DNA of 64,000 nucleotides from SHZI01 sp041396045 (GCA_041396045.1 JAWKZI010000001.1:1-64000); one strand, 5' to 3'; positions 49,074 to 56,412 are shown, counted from the first letter of the stretch. Made by a program: numbers and translations. Notes: generated from the sequence alone by a model not told the origin.

Positions 49074-49323
49074 AAAGCGCTACCTCGTCGTCACGAGACC
49101 TACGGACAGAAATAAGTCGAATGGCATCGCCCCGCGATGTGACCACAGCAGACCAAAGCTTTGCGTCGATGCGACCGATGAGCAACCAACGTGGCTCATC
49201 CTCGGTTCTTGCGGGGATCTCCAGCAGGTCTGGGTCTTCCCACAGGCGTTGGGCATCGACAAAGTCGATGCCATGCTTGGCCAGGTTCGCTGCACTTTTC
49301 CGAGGGTCAAACTCGAATGCCAT
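49054..49323 (-). CDS. brnT: BrnT-type ribonuclease toxin (cassette)
   Basis: 89 residues. MAFEFDPRKSAANLAKHGID is the BrnT start (F-x-W/F-D-x-x-K-x-x-x-N-x-x-K-H-G), followed by WLLIGRIDAK and AIRLISVRRSRDDEVALYEG. RelE-like RNase. The toxin is first and the antitoxin second, as in known brnTA. Confidence 0.9.
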   Translation of the reverse strand: MAFEFDPRKSAANLAKHGIDFVDAQRLWEDPDLLEIPARTEDEPRWLLIGRIDAKLWSAVVTSRGDAIRLISVRRSRDDEVALYEGKEI

Positions 49324-49326
49324 ATT

Positions 49327-49343
49327 GGTATAAAAAGTATACC
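49327..49343. promoter_or_regulatory. inverted repeat, likely brnTA operator
   Basis: GGTATA-AAAAG-TATACC, a 6+6 inverted repeat four bases upstream of the brnT start. Known brnTA operons are self-repressed through such a palindrome. Confidence 0.6.
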
Positions 49344-49377
49344 TTTATGGATCACTTGGCAAGCGCCTGTCGCAGGC

Positions 49378-49479
49378 TTCTAACGACCAAGCTCACCGGC
49401 GACAGCGGCTGGCGCGCGGGTTGCGCTTGCAAGCCGCGTGACAGGTGCGTCCGGCGACCGGTGGAGCGACTGGTTAGAC
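49378..49479 (-). repeat. attC, intact
   Basis: TTCTAAC to GTTAGAC, 102 bases. CAAGCTCACCGGCGACAGC and the CGGCGACCGGTGGAGCGACTGG arm pair. Nearly the same as the site at 51280-51381. Confidence 0.9.
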
Positions 49480-49482
49480 GAC

Positions 49483-49746
49483 CTAGCGATAGACGTCACG
49501 GCGATGTCCTACGCGATAGATTGTGATCTCTTTCCGCTTATCATCGATCAGATAGACGACGCGATAGTTGCCTTGGCGGACGCGATAATGATCGTCGTAC
49601 CCGGCAAGCTTCTCGGAACCGGGCGGCCGCGGATCCTCAGCTAGCGCGTGAATGCGCTTAACAATTCTAAGGCGGTCGGCCTTGCCTCCGATGGCTTCGA
49701 GTTCCTTCCCGGCGGAGGGTTTTATGAGGAGCTTATAGCCGGCCAC
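49483..49746 (-). CDS. RelE/ParE family toxin (cassette)
   Basis: 87 residues. YKLLIKPSAGKELEAIG, RIVKRIHALAEDPRPPGSEKL, and YRVRQGNYRVVYLIDDKRKEITIYRVGHRRDVYR are the RelE pattern with the C-terminal arginines and Tyr. mRNA interferase by family. Overlaps the antitoxin gene by 14 bases. A decayed second copy is at 51385-51867. Confidence 0.93.
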   Translation of the reverse strand: MAGYKLLIKPSAGKELEAIGGKADRLRIVKRIHALAEDPRPPGSEKLAGYDDHYRVRQGNYRVVYLIDDKRKEITIYRVGHRRDVYR

Positions 49747-49963
49747 GACGCTTCATGCCCCGCACGAAGCTCTCAAAGGAAACGCTCTTCTCCGATTTCC
49801 GACGATCAATGGACTCGAGATCATCGGCATCTTCCGCCAGCGCTGCCTTAACGGCGTCATTAACCATTTCGGAAATGGACCTGTCGTTTGCCGCGGCGCG
49901 TAAGCGCAGTGCCTTATGGACCTCGGGCTCCAAGTAAACAGTCGCTCGCTTTGGTGTATCCAT
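49733..49963 (-). CDS. ribbon-helix-helix antitoxin (cassette)
   Basis: 76 residues. PKRATVYLEPEVHKALRLRAAANDRSISEMVNDAVKAAL is a complete RHH domain; the tail (DRRKSEKSVSFESFVRGMKRRGRL) binds the toxin. First gene of the pair, translated ahead of relE. Confidence 0.9.
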   Translation of the reverse strand: MDTPKRATVYLEPEVHKALRLRAAANDRSISEMVNDAVKAALAEDADDLESIDRRKSEKSVSFESFVRGMKRRGRL

Positions 49964-49980
49964 TAGCGAAGTCTGGTCCT

Positions 49981-49998
49981 TTGACGTTAAAGCGTCAA
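49981..49998. promoter_or_regulatory. inverted repeat, likely TA operator
   Basis: TTGACG-TTAAAG-CGTCAA, perfect 6+6 with a 6-base spacer, 17 bases upstream of the antitoxin start. The same element is kept at 51885-51902 in front of the decayed copy. TTGACG may double as a -35 box. Confidence 0.6.
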
Positions 49999-50016
49999 GA
50001 CATCAGTTATCAGGTC

Positions 50017-50080
50017 GTGTAACGTCTCCGCTAACCGGCCGCCCGCTTGCGGGCGGTCCTGGTTGAGCGGTTGGTTAGCC
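50017..50080 (-). repeat. attC, intact
   Basis: GTGTAAC to GTTAGCC, 64 bases; CCGGCCGCCCGCTTGCGGGCGG forms the tip. The HigA-like frame ends inside it. Confidence 0.85.
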
Positions 50081-50369
50081 CCCGTCCCTTTACCAGCCGA
50101 ACTTGCAGCTTGCATCCAAGCGCGGACGCGTAACGTTGCAGAGTTGCAATGGAGGGGGAGTGCTTTGCATCGGCAGACTCGAGTCTGGCCACAGCAGATT
50201 GGGTAGTGCCGATTCGTGCCGCCACGTCGGCCTGGGTAAGGCCTGCGGCTGTCCGAGCCTTCAGGATCTCGTCGAGAAACTCGAACTCCTCGGCAACCCG
50301 ATCGTACTCATCCCTTACGCCGGGGCGTGCTAGCGCCCGTGCCTTAAACTGCTTGAGACTCTTACTCAT
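50031..50369 (-). CDS. HigA-like XRE antitoxin (cassette)
   Basis: 112 residues. The helix-turn-helix is AGLTQADVAARIGTTQSAVARLESADAKHSPSIATLQRYASALG. The last 15 or so residues (TNRSTRTARKRAAG) come from the attC. It overlaps the toxin by four bases. Confidence 0.9.
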   Translation of the reverse strand: MSKSLKQFKARALARPGVRDEYDRVAEEFEFLDEILKARTAAGLTQADVAARIGTTQSAVARLESADAKHSPSIATLQRYASALGCKLQVRLVKGRGLTNRSTRTARKRAAG

Positions 50370-50689
50370 TTTGTGACTTCCTCCATCCGACGTCTGGCGA
50401 TTTCCAGTTCCTTCCGAGGCGTTCTCTCCGACTTCTTTGTGAACTGGTGGAGCATCACAATCTGCCTTCCGACAATCGTGCAGTAGAAGATGCGGGCGAT
50501 CCCCTCAGCTGCCTTGAGGCGGAGCTCAAAAAGACCATGACCCATTGCCCTTGTATGCGGCATACCGAGATCGGGGCCATAGACTTCCATTCTCTCCGCG
50601 TACCTCACGAAACGGGCCAGGAAGCCGGCCGGGAGCTGAAGGATCTCTTCTTCCAGCCTCGGACTGTAGAAAGTGACCTTCCAGTTCAC
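50366..50689 (-). CDS. HigB-like toxin, Gp49/RelE family (cassette)
   Basis: 107 residues from GTG 50689. LEEEILQLPAGFLARFVRYAERMEVYGPDLGMPHTRAMGHGLFELRL, then GIARIFYCTIVGRQIVMLHQFTKKSERTPRKELEIA, are the phage Gp49-like HigB pattern. Ribosome-dependent RNase by family. Toxin first, antitoxin second, as in higBA. Confidence 0.93.
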   Translation of the reverse strand: MNWKVTFYSPRLEEEILQLPAGFLARFVRYAERMEVYGPDLGMPHTRAMGHGLFELRLKAAEGIARIFYCTIVGRQIVMLHQFTKKSERTPRKELEIARRRMEEVTK

Positions 50690-50698
50690 CCGGCGACT

Positions 50699-50714
50699 AT
50701 AGCGAATATGCTAT
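50699..50714. promoter_or_regulatory. inverted repeat upstream of higBA
   Basis: ATAGC-GAATAT-GCTAT, 5+5 with a 6-base spacer, 10 bases before the toxin start; candidate autoregulatory operator. Confidence 0.4.
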
Positions 50715-50739
50715 GTGATGTCCAGTTGCCGATGCCGGG

Positions 50740-50842
50740 GTCTAACGACTTAGCTCACCGGCGCGCCGCTGGCCGGCGGGGCTTTTGCTTTTGCAAAAGC
50801 CGTGACGGACAAGGTGCGTCCAAGTGGAGCGCATAGTTAGGT
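50740..50842 (-). repeat. attC, intact
   Basis: GTCTAAC to GTTAGGT, 103 bases; GGCTTTTGCTTTTGCAAAAGCC forms a long central hairpin. Confidence 0.9.
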
Positions 50843-50873
50843 GTACGCCGTCCATCTATTCCGAGGCCTGACA

Positions 50874-51272
50874 CTATAGTTGCTTGCAGGGCCTAAAGTA
50901 TGCGTCATTAAAGGCGGATGGATTCCTGGCAGAGGTTGGTACGAAGTCATAAGCGCGATCTGGCTGCTCTGAGCAACTGGTGCATGCCGCGACTCCACCT
51001 TTGGAATCGCGAAACCACAGTCTTACATTCGGACTGGACCGCTGCGAGAAGACGGCGAGAATGCGAGACTCAGGCTCAGCTGACTGCGCCCAATCTGATG
51101 GAGGCGCGATCTCGAGACAGCTCCTGGCAAGCGCAGACGTGCCGATACTGGATGCGGCCACTGTTGATTGCGCCCCTCCTGGACTCGACGTATTGCCGGC
51201 TATTGGGTCCGGCGTGCATGCAGACCCCAACGACAGCGGGACGATTAGCAATAACATTGAAGAGGTGCGCAT
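50874..51272 (-). CDS. lipoprotein of unknown function (cassette)
   Basis: 132 residues from ATG 51272. Signal peptide RTSSMLLLIVPLSLG with lipobox GSAC. Four cysteines occur in the mature part (SCLEIAPPS, AACTSCSE, RPCKQL). No family recognised. Confidence 0.65.
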   Translation of the reverse strand: MRTSSMLLLIVPLSLGSACTPDPIAGNTSSPGGAQSTVAASSIGTSALARSCLEIAPPSDWAQSAEPESRILAVFSQRSSPNVRLWFRDSKGGVAACTSCSEQPDRAYDFVPTSARNPSAFNDAYFRPCKQL

Positions 51273-51279
51273 GTCGTAC

Positions 51280-51381
51280 ACCTAACAGCCAAGCTCACCG
51301 GCGACAGCGGCTGGCGCGCGGGTTGCGCTTGCAAGCCGCGTGACAGGTGCGTCCGGCGACCGGTGGAGCGACTGGTTAGAC
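51280..51381 (-). repeat. attC, intact
   Basis: ACCTAAC to GTTAGAC, 102 bases; almost identical to 49378-49479 apart from the left few bases. Confidence 0.9.
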
Positions 51382-51384
51382 GAC

Positions 51385-51867
51385 CTAGCGATAGACGTCA
51401 CGGCGATGTCCTACGCGATAGATTGTGATCTCTTTCCGCTTATCATCGATCAGATAGACGACGCGATAGTTGCCTTGGCGGACGCGATAATGATCACGTC
51501 GTACCCGGCAAGCTTCTCGGAACCGGGCGGCCGCGGATCCTCAGCTAGCGCGTGAATGCGCTTAACAATTCTAAGGCGGTCGGCCCCTTGCCTTCCGATG
51601 GCTTCGAGTTCCTTCCCGGCGGAGGAGGGTTTTATGAGGAGCTTATAGCCGGCCACGACGCTTCATGCCCCGCACAGGGCTCTCAAAGGCTGCTCTTCTC
51701 CGATTTCCGACGATCAATGGACTCAGGAATCATCGGCATCTTCCGCCAACGCTGCCTTAACGCGTCATTAACCATTTCGGAAATGGACCTGTGTTTGCCG
51801 CGGCGCGCCAAGCAGTGCCTTATGGACCTCAGAGCAAGTAAACAGTCGCTCGCTTTGGTGTATCCAT
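51385..51867 (-). pseudogene. decayed copy of the RelE/RHH toxin-antitoxin cassette
   Basis: Aligns over its whole length with 49483-49963 but carries many small insertions and deletions (for example extra AC near 51494, extra bases near 51588 and 51625, lost bases near 51690 and 51815). Only pieces of RelE (MAGYKLLIKP, LRIVKRIHALAEDPRP) stay in frame, and the antitoxin is scrambled. The operator at 51885-51902 and the attC are untouched. Substitutions are few relative to indels. Confidence 0.85.
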
Positions 51868-51884
51868 TAGCGAAGTCTGGTCCT

Positions 51885-51902
51885 TTGACGTTAAAGCGTC
51901 AA
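51885..51902. promoter_or_regulatory. copy of the TA operator
   Basis: TTGACG-TTAAAG-CGTCAA, identical to 49981-49998, upstream of the decayed copy of the toxin-antitoxin pair. Confidence 0.55.
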
Positions 51903-51920
51903 GACATCAGTTATCAGGTC

Positions 51921-52007
51921 GTGTAACGGTTGAGCTGAGCGGCGCGCACGCCGACGTTTGAGCTTGGCACTTTATTCTTCACGCGTCCGCTCCAGCGAGT
52001 GTTAGGC
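51921..52007 (-). repeat. attC
   Basis: GTGTAAC to GTTAGGC, 87 bases. Same sequence as 53943-54030 except for one missing base near the right end and a different left core. Confidence 0.88.
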
Positions 52008-52027
52008 ATGCTTGGCCTGCGGCGCAC

Positions 52028-52338
52028 CTACGCCACATCAGAGATAACTCCAAGTGCGATGAGGACGACCTTTAACAGCATCATCAAGATTGCACCTCCA
52101 ACCCAATACACACAGGCGAAGATCCAGAATGTGTACGGAGCATCGCGAAATAGCCATGGCCACATAGCCCGCCGGTAGTGACGCCAAGGAACAAGACGAT
52201 CATTGCGACCGGTGGTTCGATTACGGCCGGAAAGAACACGGCTAGGAAGTGGAAAAGGACCAGTCCCAACAGAAATGGCCAGTACCTGCGAAGGGCGGGG
52301 CCGAAAGGGATTCGAGGCTTGTCGGTGTGCGCGAACAT
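52028..52338 (-). pseudogene. decayed copy of the first cassette's membrane-protein gene
   Basis: Duplicate of 54054-54362. The first about 55 codons are intact (HTDKPRIPFGPALRRYWPFL...), then small insertions around 52169-52190 break the frame, which ends early at 52084. Differences from the intact copy are mainly indels. Confidence 0.85.
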
Positions 52339-52341
52339 GCC

Positions 52342-52434
52342 GCCTAACGTCTCGGTTCAGTCGCGCCGAGCGTAAGCGAGGGAACCCAAGAGCGCGAAGC
52401 GCTATTGGGCGACGGCTGCAACCGTTGGTTAGGT
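52342..52434 (-). repeat. attC, intact
   Basis: GCCTAAC to GTTAGGT, 93 bases; TCTCGGTTCAGTCG and CGACGGCTGCAACCGTTGG arms. The next gene's stop codon lies within it. Confidence 0.88.
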
Positions 52435-52638
52435 TGCCGACCTCTGCCGCTTATCGACATAGTCACGCAGGGCGCGGTTGACGGCGTCGGAGTCGGGAAA
52501 CAGCTTGTGGAGGTCGGGGTCGATGATGGCGATGTTCGTGCCCTCATCGCGGTACCGCTGGGCGTACTTGCCCCGGGTGCCGGAACGGATGAGTTCCGGG
52601 GGGTATTCCGGTCGGAGATCCTTTTCATTACTGCTCAT
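52429..52638 (-). CDS. probable antitoxin of second BrnT module (cassette)
   Basis: 69 residues. NEKDLRPEYPPELIRSGTRGKYAQRYRDEGTNIAIIDPDLHKLFPDSDAVNRALRDYV is typical of the small antitoxins paired with BrnT that lack a clear RHH motif. It overlaps the toxin by 11 bases. The antitoxin role is inferred from position. Confidence 0.75.
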   Translation of the reverse strand: MSSNEKDLRPEYPPELIRSGTRGKYAQRYRDEGTNIAIIDPDLHKLFPDSDAVNRALRDYVDKRQRSAT

Positions 52639-52897
52639 AAGCTTGGCGCTCTCGGCGTGTCATCTGCCGTGCAGAGATGATCCTGAGTCTACCACCGCGT
52701 TCGGTGAACGCCACGACCAGGTACCGGTCTGCTAAGGTCTTGCCGAATATGACAAAACGCTCTTCCTCCAGGGAGTGATCGGGGTCCAGAGCGGTCGACG
52801 ATAGTGGGTCTGCGAAAGCTTCGGTTGCCTCGCGAAAGCTGACGCCGTGCTTGGCCTCGTTGTCACGAGCTTTCGCTGGATCCCATTCGAACTCCAT
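52628..52897 (-). CDS. brnT: BrnT-family toxin (cassette)
   Basis: 89 residues. EFEWDPAKARDNEAKHGVSFREATEAFADP, HSLEEERFVIFGKT, YLVVAFTERGGRLRIISARQMTRRERQAYE are a textbook BrnT. More typical than the one at 49054-49323. Confidence 0.93.
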   Translation of the reverse strand: MEFEWDPAKARDNEAKHGVSFREATEAFADPLSSTALDPDHSLEEERFVIFGKTLADRYLVVAFTERGGRLRIISARQMTRRERQAYEQ

Positions 52898-52913
52898 CAG
52901 TGGTGCCTAGGCA

Positions 52914-53015
52914 ACCTAACGTTTGAGCTCACCGGCGCCAGCGGCTGGCGCGCGGGTTGCTCTTGCAAGCCGCGTGACAGACGCGTGCGGCGACCGGTGG
53001 AGCGATTGGTTAGAC
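52914..53015 (-). repeat. attC, intact
   Basis: ACCTAAC to GTTAGAC, 102 bases; same family as 49378 and 51280 with substitutions. Confidence 0.9.
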
Positions 53016-53042
53016 GAGCGCATGGCCACCATAGTTACTAAC

Positions 53043-53375
53043 CTACTCCACCAATCTGGCCGCTGTCACTTTGGTGCCGTCGTGACTTATGGCGCATTCG
53101 AAGTCGGGGTCTAAAGCGTGGCTTCTGAACGTTAGCTCCGGGGAATGAGCCTGGTCTGTATAGTCCGGCACCAGAGCCTCCATAAGGTACGAGTCATTGA
53201 TTCGGTGCCTTTCTTCGAGACGGTACAAGTCAGCGAGAGAGATTCCAGGTCGGACCTCGCCGCAGAAGGCTCGCAAGGTATTGGCTCGCCACGCTTGCCA
53301 AGCGACCCAAGCAGGCAATGGAACCAGAACAGCCACGCAGAGAACGCCGAGACTCCATCTCGCCACCCTTGCCAT
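53043..53375 (-). CDS. single-pass membrane protein (cassette)
   Basis: 110 residues from ATG 53375; frame upstream runs into the attC. One N-terminal helix (WSLGVLCVAVLVPLPAWVAW), then a soluble part with FCGEVRPGISLADLYRLEERHRI. Unknown. Confidence 0.65.
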   Translation of the reverse strand: MARVARWSLGVLCVAVLVPLPAWVAWQAWRANTLRAFCGEVRPGISLADLYRLEERHRINDSYLMEALVPDYTDQAHSPELTFRSHALDPDFECAISHDGTKVTAARLVE

Positions 53376-53380
53376 TGCTC

Positions 53381-53482
53381 GTCTAACGCTTGAGCTCACC
53401 CGCGCCAGCATCTGGCGCGGCGGTTGCGAATGCAAGCGCCGTGACAGATGCGCCCGGCGGCGGGTGCAGCGATTTGTTAGGC
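53381..53482 (-). repeat. attC, intact
   Basis: GTCTAAC to GTTAGGC, 102 bases; CTTGAGCTCACCCGCGCC and GGCGGCGGGTGCAGCGATTTG arms. Confidence 0.9.
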
Positions 53483-53498
53483 AGCGCCTGTGCGATTT

Positions 53499-53924
53499 TT
53501 ATAGCCAGTCTCCGGTTACCGACATAACAGCAGTAAACGCGCTCGCAACACCGTACCAGAGTTGCAGCCCAGCTGCGAAAAAAGCAAAAACGCGAAAGGA
53601 CTTCATTGCAAAAACCACGGCGATACAAACAACAAGTTGAACGACAAGCAAACCCAACACAATGTAACTTGGCCATGCAGGAGCAAGCTGGTCCGAACTC
53701 GTCGGGTGAGCCATTAGCGCGCCCCAGCAAAGTATCAGGACCGTAACCACAGTTGGCGCGAGTAGACCCCAATACCGCAGTTGCCAATTGCCTTTTTTGA
53801 TCGGGGTCTGAAAGACCAAACTTGCGAGGAGCCCGATAACCAATACAGCGCTTATTCCCCAAAAGTAAAGTAGAACGCTGAACGATTGTTCTGCCAGCCA
53901 ATACGTGTAGTAAACGAAACGCAT
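53499..53924 (-). CDS. four-helix membrane protein (cassette)
   Basis: 141 residues with four hydrophobic segments (FWGISAVLVIGLLASLVF, LLAPTVVTVLILCWGALM, YIVLGLLVVQLVVCIAVVFA, VFAFFAAGLQLWYGVASAF). Uncharacterised, AT-richer than the backbone. Confidence 0.65.
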   Translation of the reverse strand: MRFVYYTYWLAEQSFSVLLYFWGISAVLVIGLLASLVFQTPIKKGNWQLRYWGLLAPTVVTVLILCWGALMAHPTSSDQLAPAWPSYIVLGLLVVQLVVCIAVVFAMKSFRVFAFFAAGLQLWYGVASAFTAVMSVTGDWL

Positions 53925-53942
53925 ATGTCGTTGCTGAGCGCT

Positions 53943-54030
53943 GCCTAACGGTTGAGCTGAGCGGCGCGCACGCCGACGTTTGAGCTTGGCACTTTATTCT
54001 TCACGCGTCCGCTCCAGCGAGGTGTTAGGC
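53943..54030 (-). repeat. attC, intact (first cassette)
   Basis: GCCTAAC to GTTAGGC, 88 bases; GGTTGAGCTGAGCGGCGCGCACGC pairs with GCGTCCGCTCCAGCGAGGTG. Confidence 0.9.
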
Positions 54031-54053
54031 GGCATGCTTGGCCTGCGGCGCAC

Positions 54054-54362
54054 CTACGCCACATCAGAGATAACTCCAAGTGCGATGAGGACGACCTTTA
54101 ACAGCATCATCAAGATTGCACCTCCAACCCAATACACACAGGCGAAGATCCAGAATGTGTACGGAGCATCGCGAAATAGCCATGGCCACATAGCCGCGAT
54201 AGTGACGCCAAAGAACAAGACGATCATTGCGACCGGTGGTTCGATTACGGCCGGAAAGAACACGGCTAGGAAGTGGAAAAGGACCAGTCCCAACAGAAAT
54301 GGCCAGTACCTGCGAAGGGCGGGGCCGAAAGGGATTCGAGGCTTGTCGGTGTGCGCGAACAT
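54054..54362 (-). CDS. small membrane protein, first cassette
   Basis: 102 residues with three helices (RYWPFLLGLVLFHFLAVFF, VAMIVLFFGVTIAAMWPWLF, FWIFACVYWVGGAILMMLL). Its ATG is only a few bases from the attI/cassette junction, so it is the most recently inserted cassette and the best placed for expression. A decayed second copy is at 52028-52338. Confidence 0.7.
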   Translation of the reverse strand: MFAHTDKPRIPFGPALRRYWPFLLGLVLFHFLAVFFPAVIEPPVAMIVLFFGVTIAAMWPWLFRDAPYTFWIFACVYWVGGAILMMLLKVVLIALGVISDVA

Positions 54363-54365
54363 GCC

Positions 54366-54436
54366 GCCTAACCAAACATGGGGGTAAGAAGTGACGGGAT
54401 AAATCCTGTCCGTTCGTCTGGATATGTCGCTCGACG
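54366..54436. other. attI junction region of the integron
   Basis: The - strand reads ...TTTGG-TTAGGCGGCATG, i.e. a core site GTTAGGC at 54366-54372 directly joined to the first cassette. Between it and intI are 64 bases without cassette-like sequence, where attI and the cassette promoter should be. I could not assign a Pc promoter or a LexA box. Confidence 0.6.
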
Positions 54437-55474
54437 GTGGTGCAGGTTCCTGATTCCATTCATGCAGCGCTGAATTCGGTCGGCGCCGGGGATGGGGACA
54501 TAGGAGGCGTGGTGGCGAAGGGTCCGGGGTTGCTCGAGGTCGCCCGGGACAAGATGCGGGTTCGGCATCTGGCGTACCGGACGGAGCAGACCTATCTGCA
54601 GTGGATCCGGCGGTATGTGGCGTTTCATCATCGGCGTCATCCTCGTGAGCTAGGGGCAGCCGGCGTGGAGCAATTCTTGACCCATCTGGCGGTTGATCGC
54701 AAGGTCAGCGCGTCGACGCAGAACCAGGCGTTGCAGGCATTGCTGTTCCTGTACCGGGAAGTGCTGGGGATCACGCTGCCCTGGCTTGACAATATCACCC
54801 GGGCCAATGCCTCCCGACGCCTGCCGGTGGTGCTGACTCGCGCGGAGGTGCGCGCCGTTCTGGCGCAACTGGATGGGACGCACTGGCTGATTGCCAGCCT
54901 GCTCTATGGCTCGGGACTGCGGCTGACGGAAGCGCTACGGCTGCGGGTGAAGGATCTGGCACTGGAGCGGGGCGAGTTGATTGTCCGCGACGGCAAAGGT
55001 GGCAAGGATCGGGTCACGGTGGTGCCGGCGACGCTGGCCCCGCACCTGCAGCGGCATGTGGAATCCCTGCGGCAGTGGTTCGAGCAGGAGCGGCGGCGCG
55101 GCGCCCCGGGCGTGTCACTGCCCCAGGCGCTGACCCGCAAATATCCGCGGGCGGGTTGCCAGTGGGGATGGCAATACCTGTTTCCGGCCCGGGTGCTGGG
55201 CAAGGACCCCTACTCCGGTCAGCTGATCAGGCACCACGTTTACGACCAGACCATTCAGCGGGCGGTCAAGGCCGCGGTGTGCCAGGCCAATATCCAGCAG
55301 CCCGCCAGCTGCCATACCTTCCGCCACTGCTTCGCCACCCACCTGCTGGAAGACGGCTACGACATTCGCACGGTGCAGGAACTGCTCGGCCACAGCGACC
55401 TGAAGACCACCATGATCTATACGCATGTCATGGGCAAAGGCGCGAAGGGTGTCATGAGTCCGCTGGATCGGTGA
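54437..55474 (+). CDS. intI: integron integrase IntI
   Basis: 345 residues from GTG 54437; the exact start is uncertain (conserved part begins at LLEVARDKMRVRHLAYRTE). Tyrosine recombinase with R162 (GSGLRLTEALRLR), H293-x-x-R296 (HTFRH), H319 (LLGHSDLKTTMIYTHV) and nucleophile Y328. The IntI-specific extra segment is present: LPQALTRKYPRAGCQWGWQYLFP and IRHHVYDQTIQRAVKAA. It recombines attC with attI. Full length and apparently active. It is divergent from the cassette array. Confidence 0.96.
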   Translation: MVQVPDSIHAALNSVGAGDGDIGGVVAKGPGLLEVARDKMRVRHLAYRTEQTYLQWIRRYVAFHHRRHPRELGAAGVEQFLTHLAVDRKVSASTQNQALQALLFLYREVLGITLPWLDNITRANASRRLPVVLTRAEVRAVLAQLDGTHWLIASLLYGSGLRLTEALRLRVKDLALERGELIVRDGKGGKDRVTVVPATLAPHLQRHVESLRQWFEQERRRGAPGVSLPQALTRKYPRAGCQWGWQYLFPARVLGKDPYSGQLIRHHVYDQTIQRAVKAAVCQANIQQPASCHTFRHCFATHLLEDGYDIRTVQELLGHSDLKTTMIYTHVMGKGAKGVMSPLDR

Positions 55475-55605
55475 CGGACCGGTGAAGGATCGTTGAAGGA
55501 TCATCGCAGGCAGAACATTCAGCCCGCTGCCTCCTGCCTTGTCGACCGAATCCACAACTGGCACAGTCAGCTATTCAAGTTCGTGCTGGTTCGACAGCAC
55601 GCCGG

Positions 55606-56412
55606 TTGTTGAAATCTGTGGCAAAGACTCAGACGCACGTCATCCGCGCCCTGCGCCGCGGCCTCCAGGTTCTGGAGGCTGTTAACGACCACAACGGCGC
55701 GCTGGTCAGCGAAATTGCCCAGGCCACCGGGTTGCCCAGGACCACCACGTTCCGCCTGCTGGAGAATCTGCGGCAGGCCGGTTTTGTGGATCGCAGTCCG
55801 CGCAACGCGGGGTACTTCGTGACGATTCGTACCCTGCATCTGAGCCACGCTTTTGCGGCGGATGCGTGGATCACCGACACGGTCCAACCGGTGCTGGAGG
55901 CATTGTCGCGGCGTCTGCTGTGGCCGATCTACGCACTCACCCTGTTCGGCACATCGATGCTGATTCGCGCGACCACCACCTATGCGAGTCCATTGGCCAT
56001 CGACGCATTGCCGCCGGGAACGCTGGTGCCGCTCCTGACCAGCGGCGCGGGCAAGGTGCAACTGGCGTTCTGCAGCGAGGAGGAACGGCGGGCGTTGCTG
56101 ACGATCCTGCGCACCTCGACTGACCCCACGCATGCGCCGGCACGGAGCACCGCGGAGTTCGAGCAAACGCTGGCACAGGTGCGGCGCCAGGGCTATGCGC
56201 TGGACGTGAAGGCGCGGACCAAGCGCAATCCGGGCAGGACCACCAGCATCGCGGTGCCCGTCCTCGTCGGACGCCGCAGTCATGCCGCCCTGTCCCTGCG
56301 TTACTCCGATGCGGCCATGCCGGTGGAGCGTGCGGTGAAACGCTTTGTCCCCATTCTGCGCAAGGCGGCCCGCGAGATCAGCGCCGGGCTAAGCCGACGT
56401 CCACCGACCTGA
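55606..56412 (+). CDS. IclR family transcriptional regulator
   Basis: 268 residues from TTG 55606 (GTG 55618 equally possible). The N-terminal winged HTH has RALRRGLQVLEAVNDHNGALVSEIAQATGLPRTTTFRLLENLRQAG; the rest is the effector-binding domain (ALTLFGTSMLIRATTTY). It resembles regulators of aromatic catabolism (MhpR/PcaR type) and stands just upstream of the monooxygenase-Rieske pair, which it probably controls. Confidence 0.9.
   Translation: MLKSVAKTQTHVIRALRRGLQVLEAVNDHNGALVSEIAQATGLPRTTTFRLLENLRQAGFVDRSPRNAGYFVTIRTLHLSHAFAADAWITDTVQPVLEALSRRLLWPIYALTLFGTSMLIRATTTYASPLAIDALPPGTLVPLLTSGAGKVQLAFCSEEERRALLTILRTSTDPTHAPARSTAEFEQTLAQVRRQGYALDVKARTKRNPGRTTSIAVPVLVGRRSHAALSLRYSDAAMPVERAVKRFVPILRKAAREISAGLSRRPPT

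Larger units (their letters stand above)
34212..55474. mobile_element. chromosomal integron: intI, attI and about 20 kb of gene cassettes
   Basis: The integrase gene at 54437-55474 reads rightward. To its left, for at least 20 kb, are small genes almost all on the - strand, most followed at their 3' side by an imperfect palindrome bounded by RYYYAAC and GTTRRRY (listed below as attC). This is the standard integron layout, with cassettes pointing away from intI. About 25-30 cassettes are present. Sites are clean near intI and degraded toward 34 kb, so the left limit is approximate. Confidence 0.92.

Noticed and set aside
49300..54400. CRISPR array, because similar sequences recur at intervals
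   Set aside because: The repeats are long imperfect palindromes of varying length with genes between them, as attC sites are, not short identical repeats with uniform spacers.
54366..54500. LexA box or cassette promoter at the integrase start
   Set aside because: No convincing CTGT-N8-ACAG match and no pair of -35/-10 elements that could be told from background.
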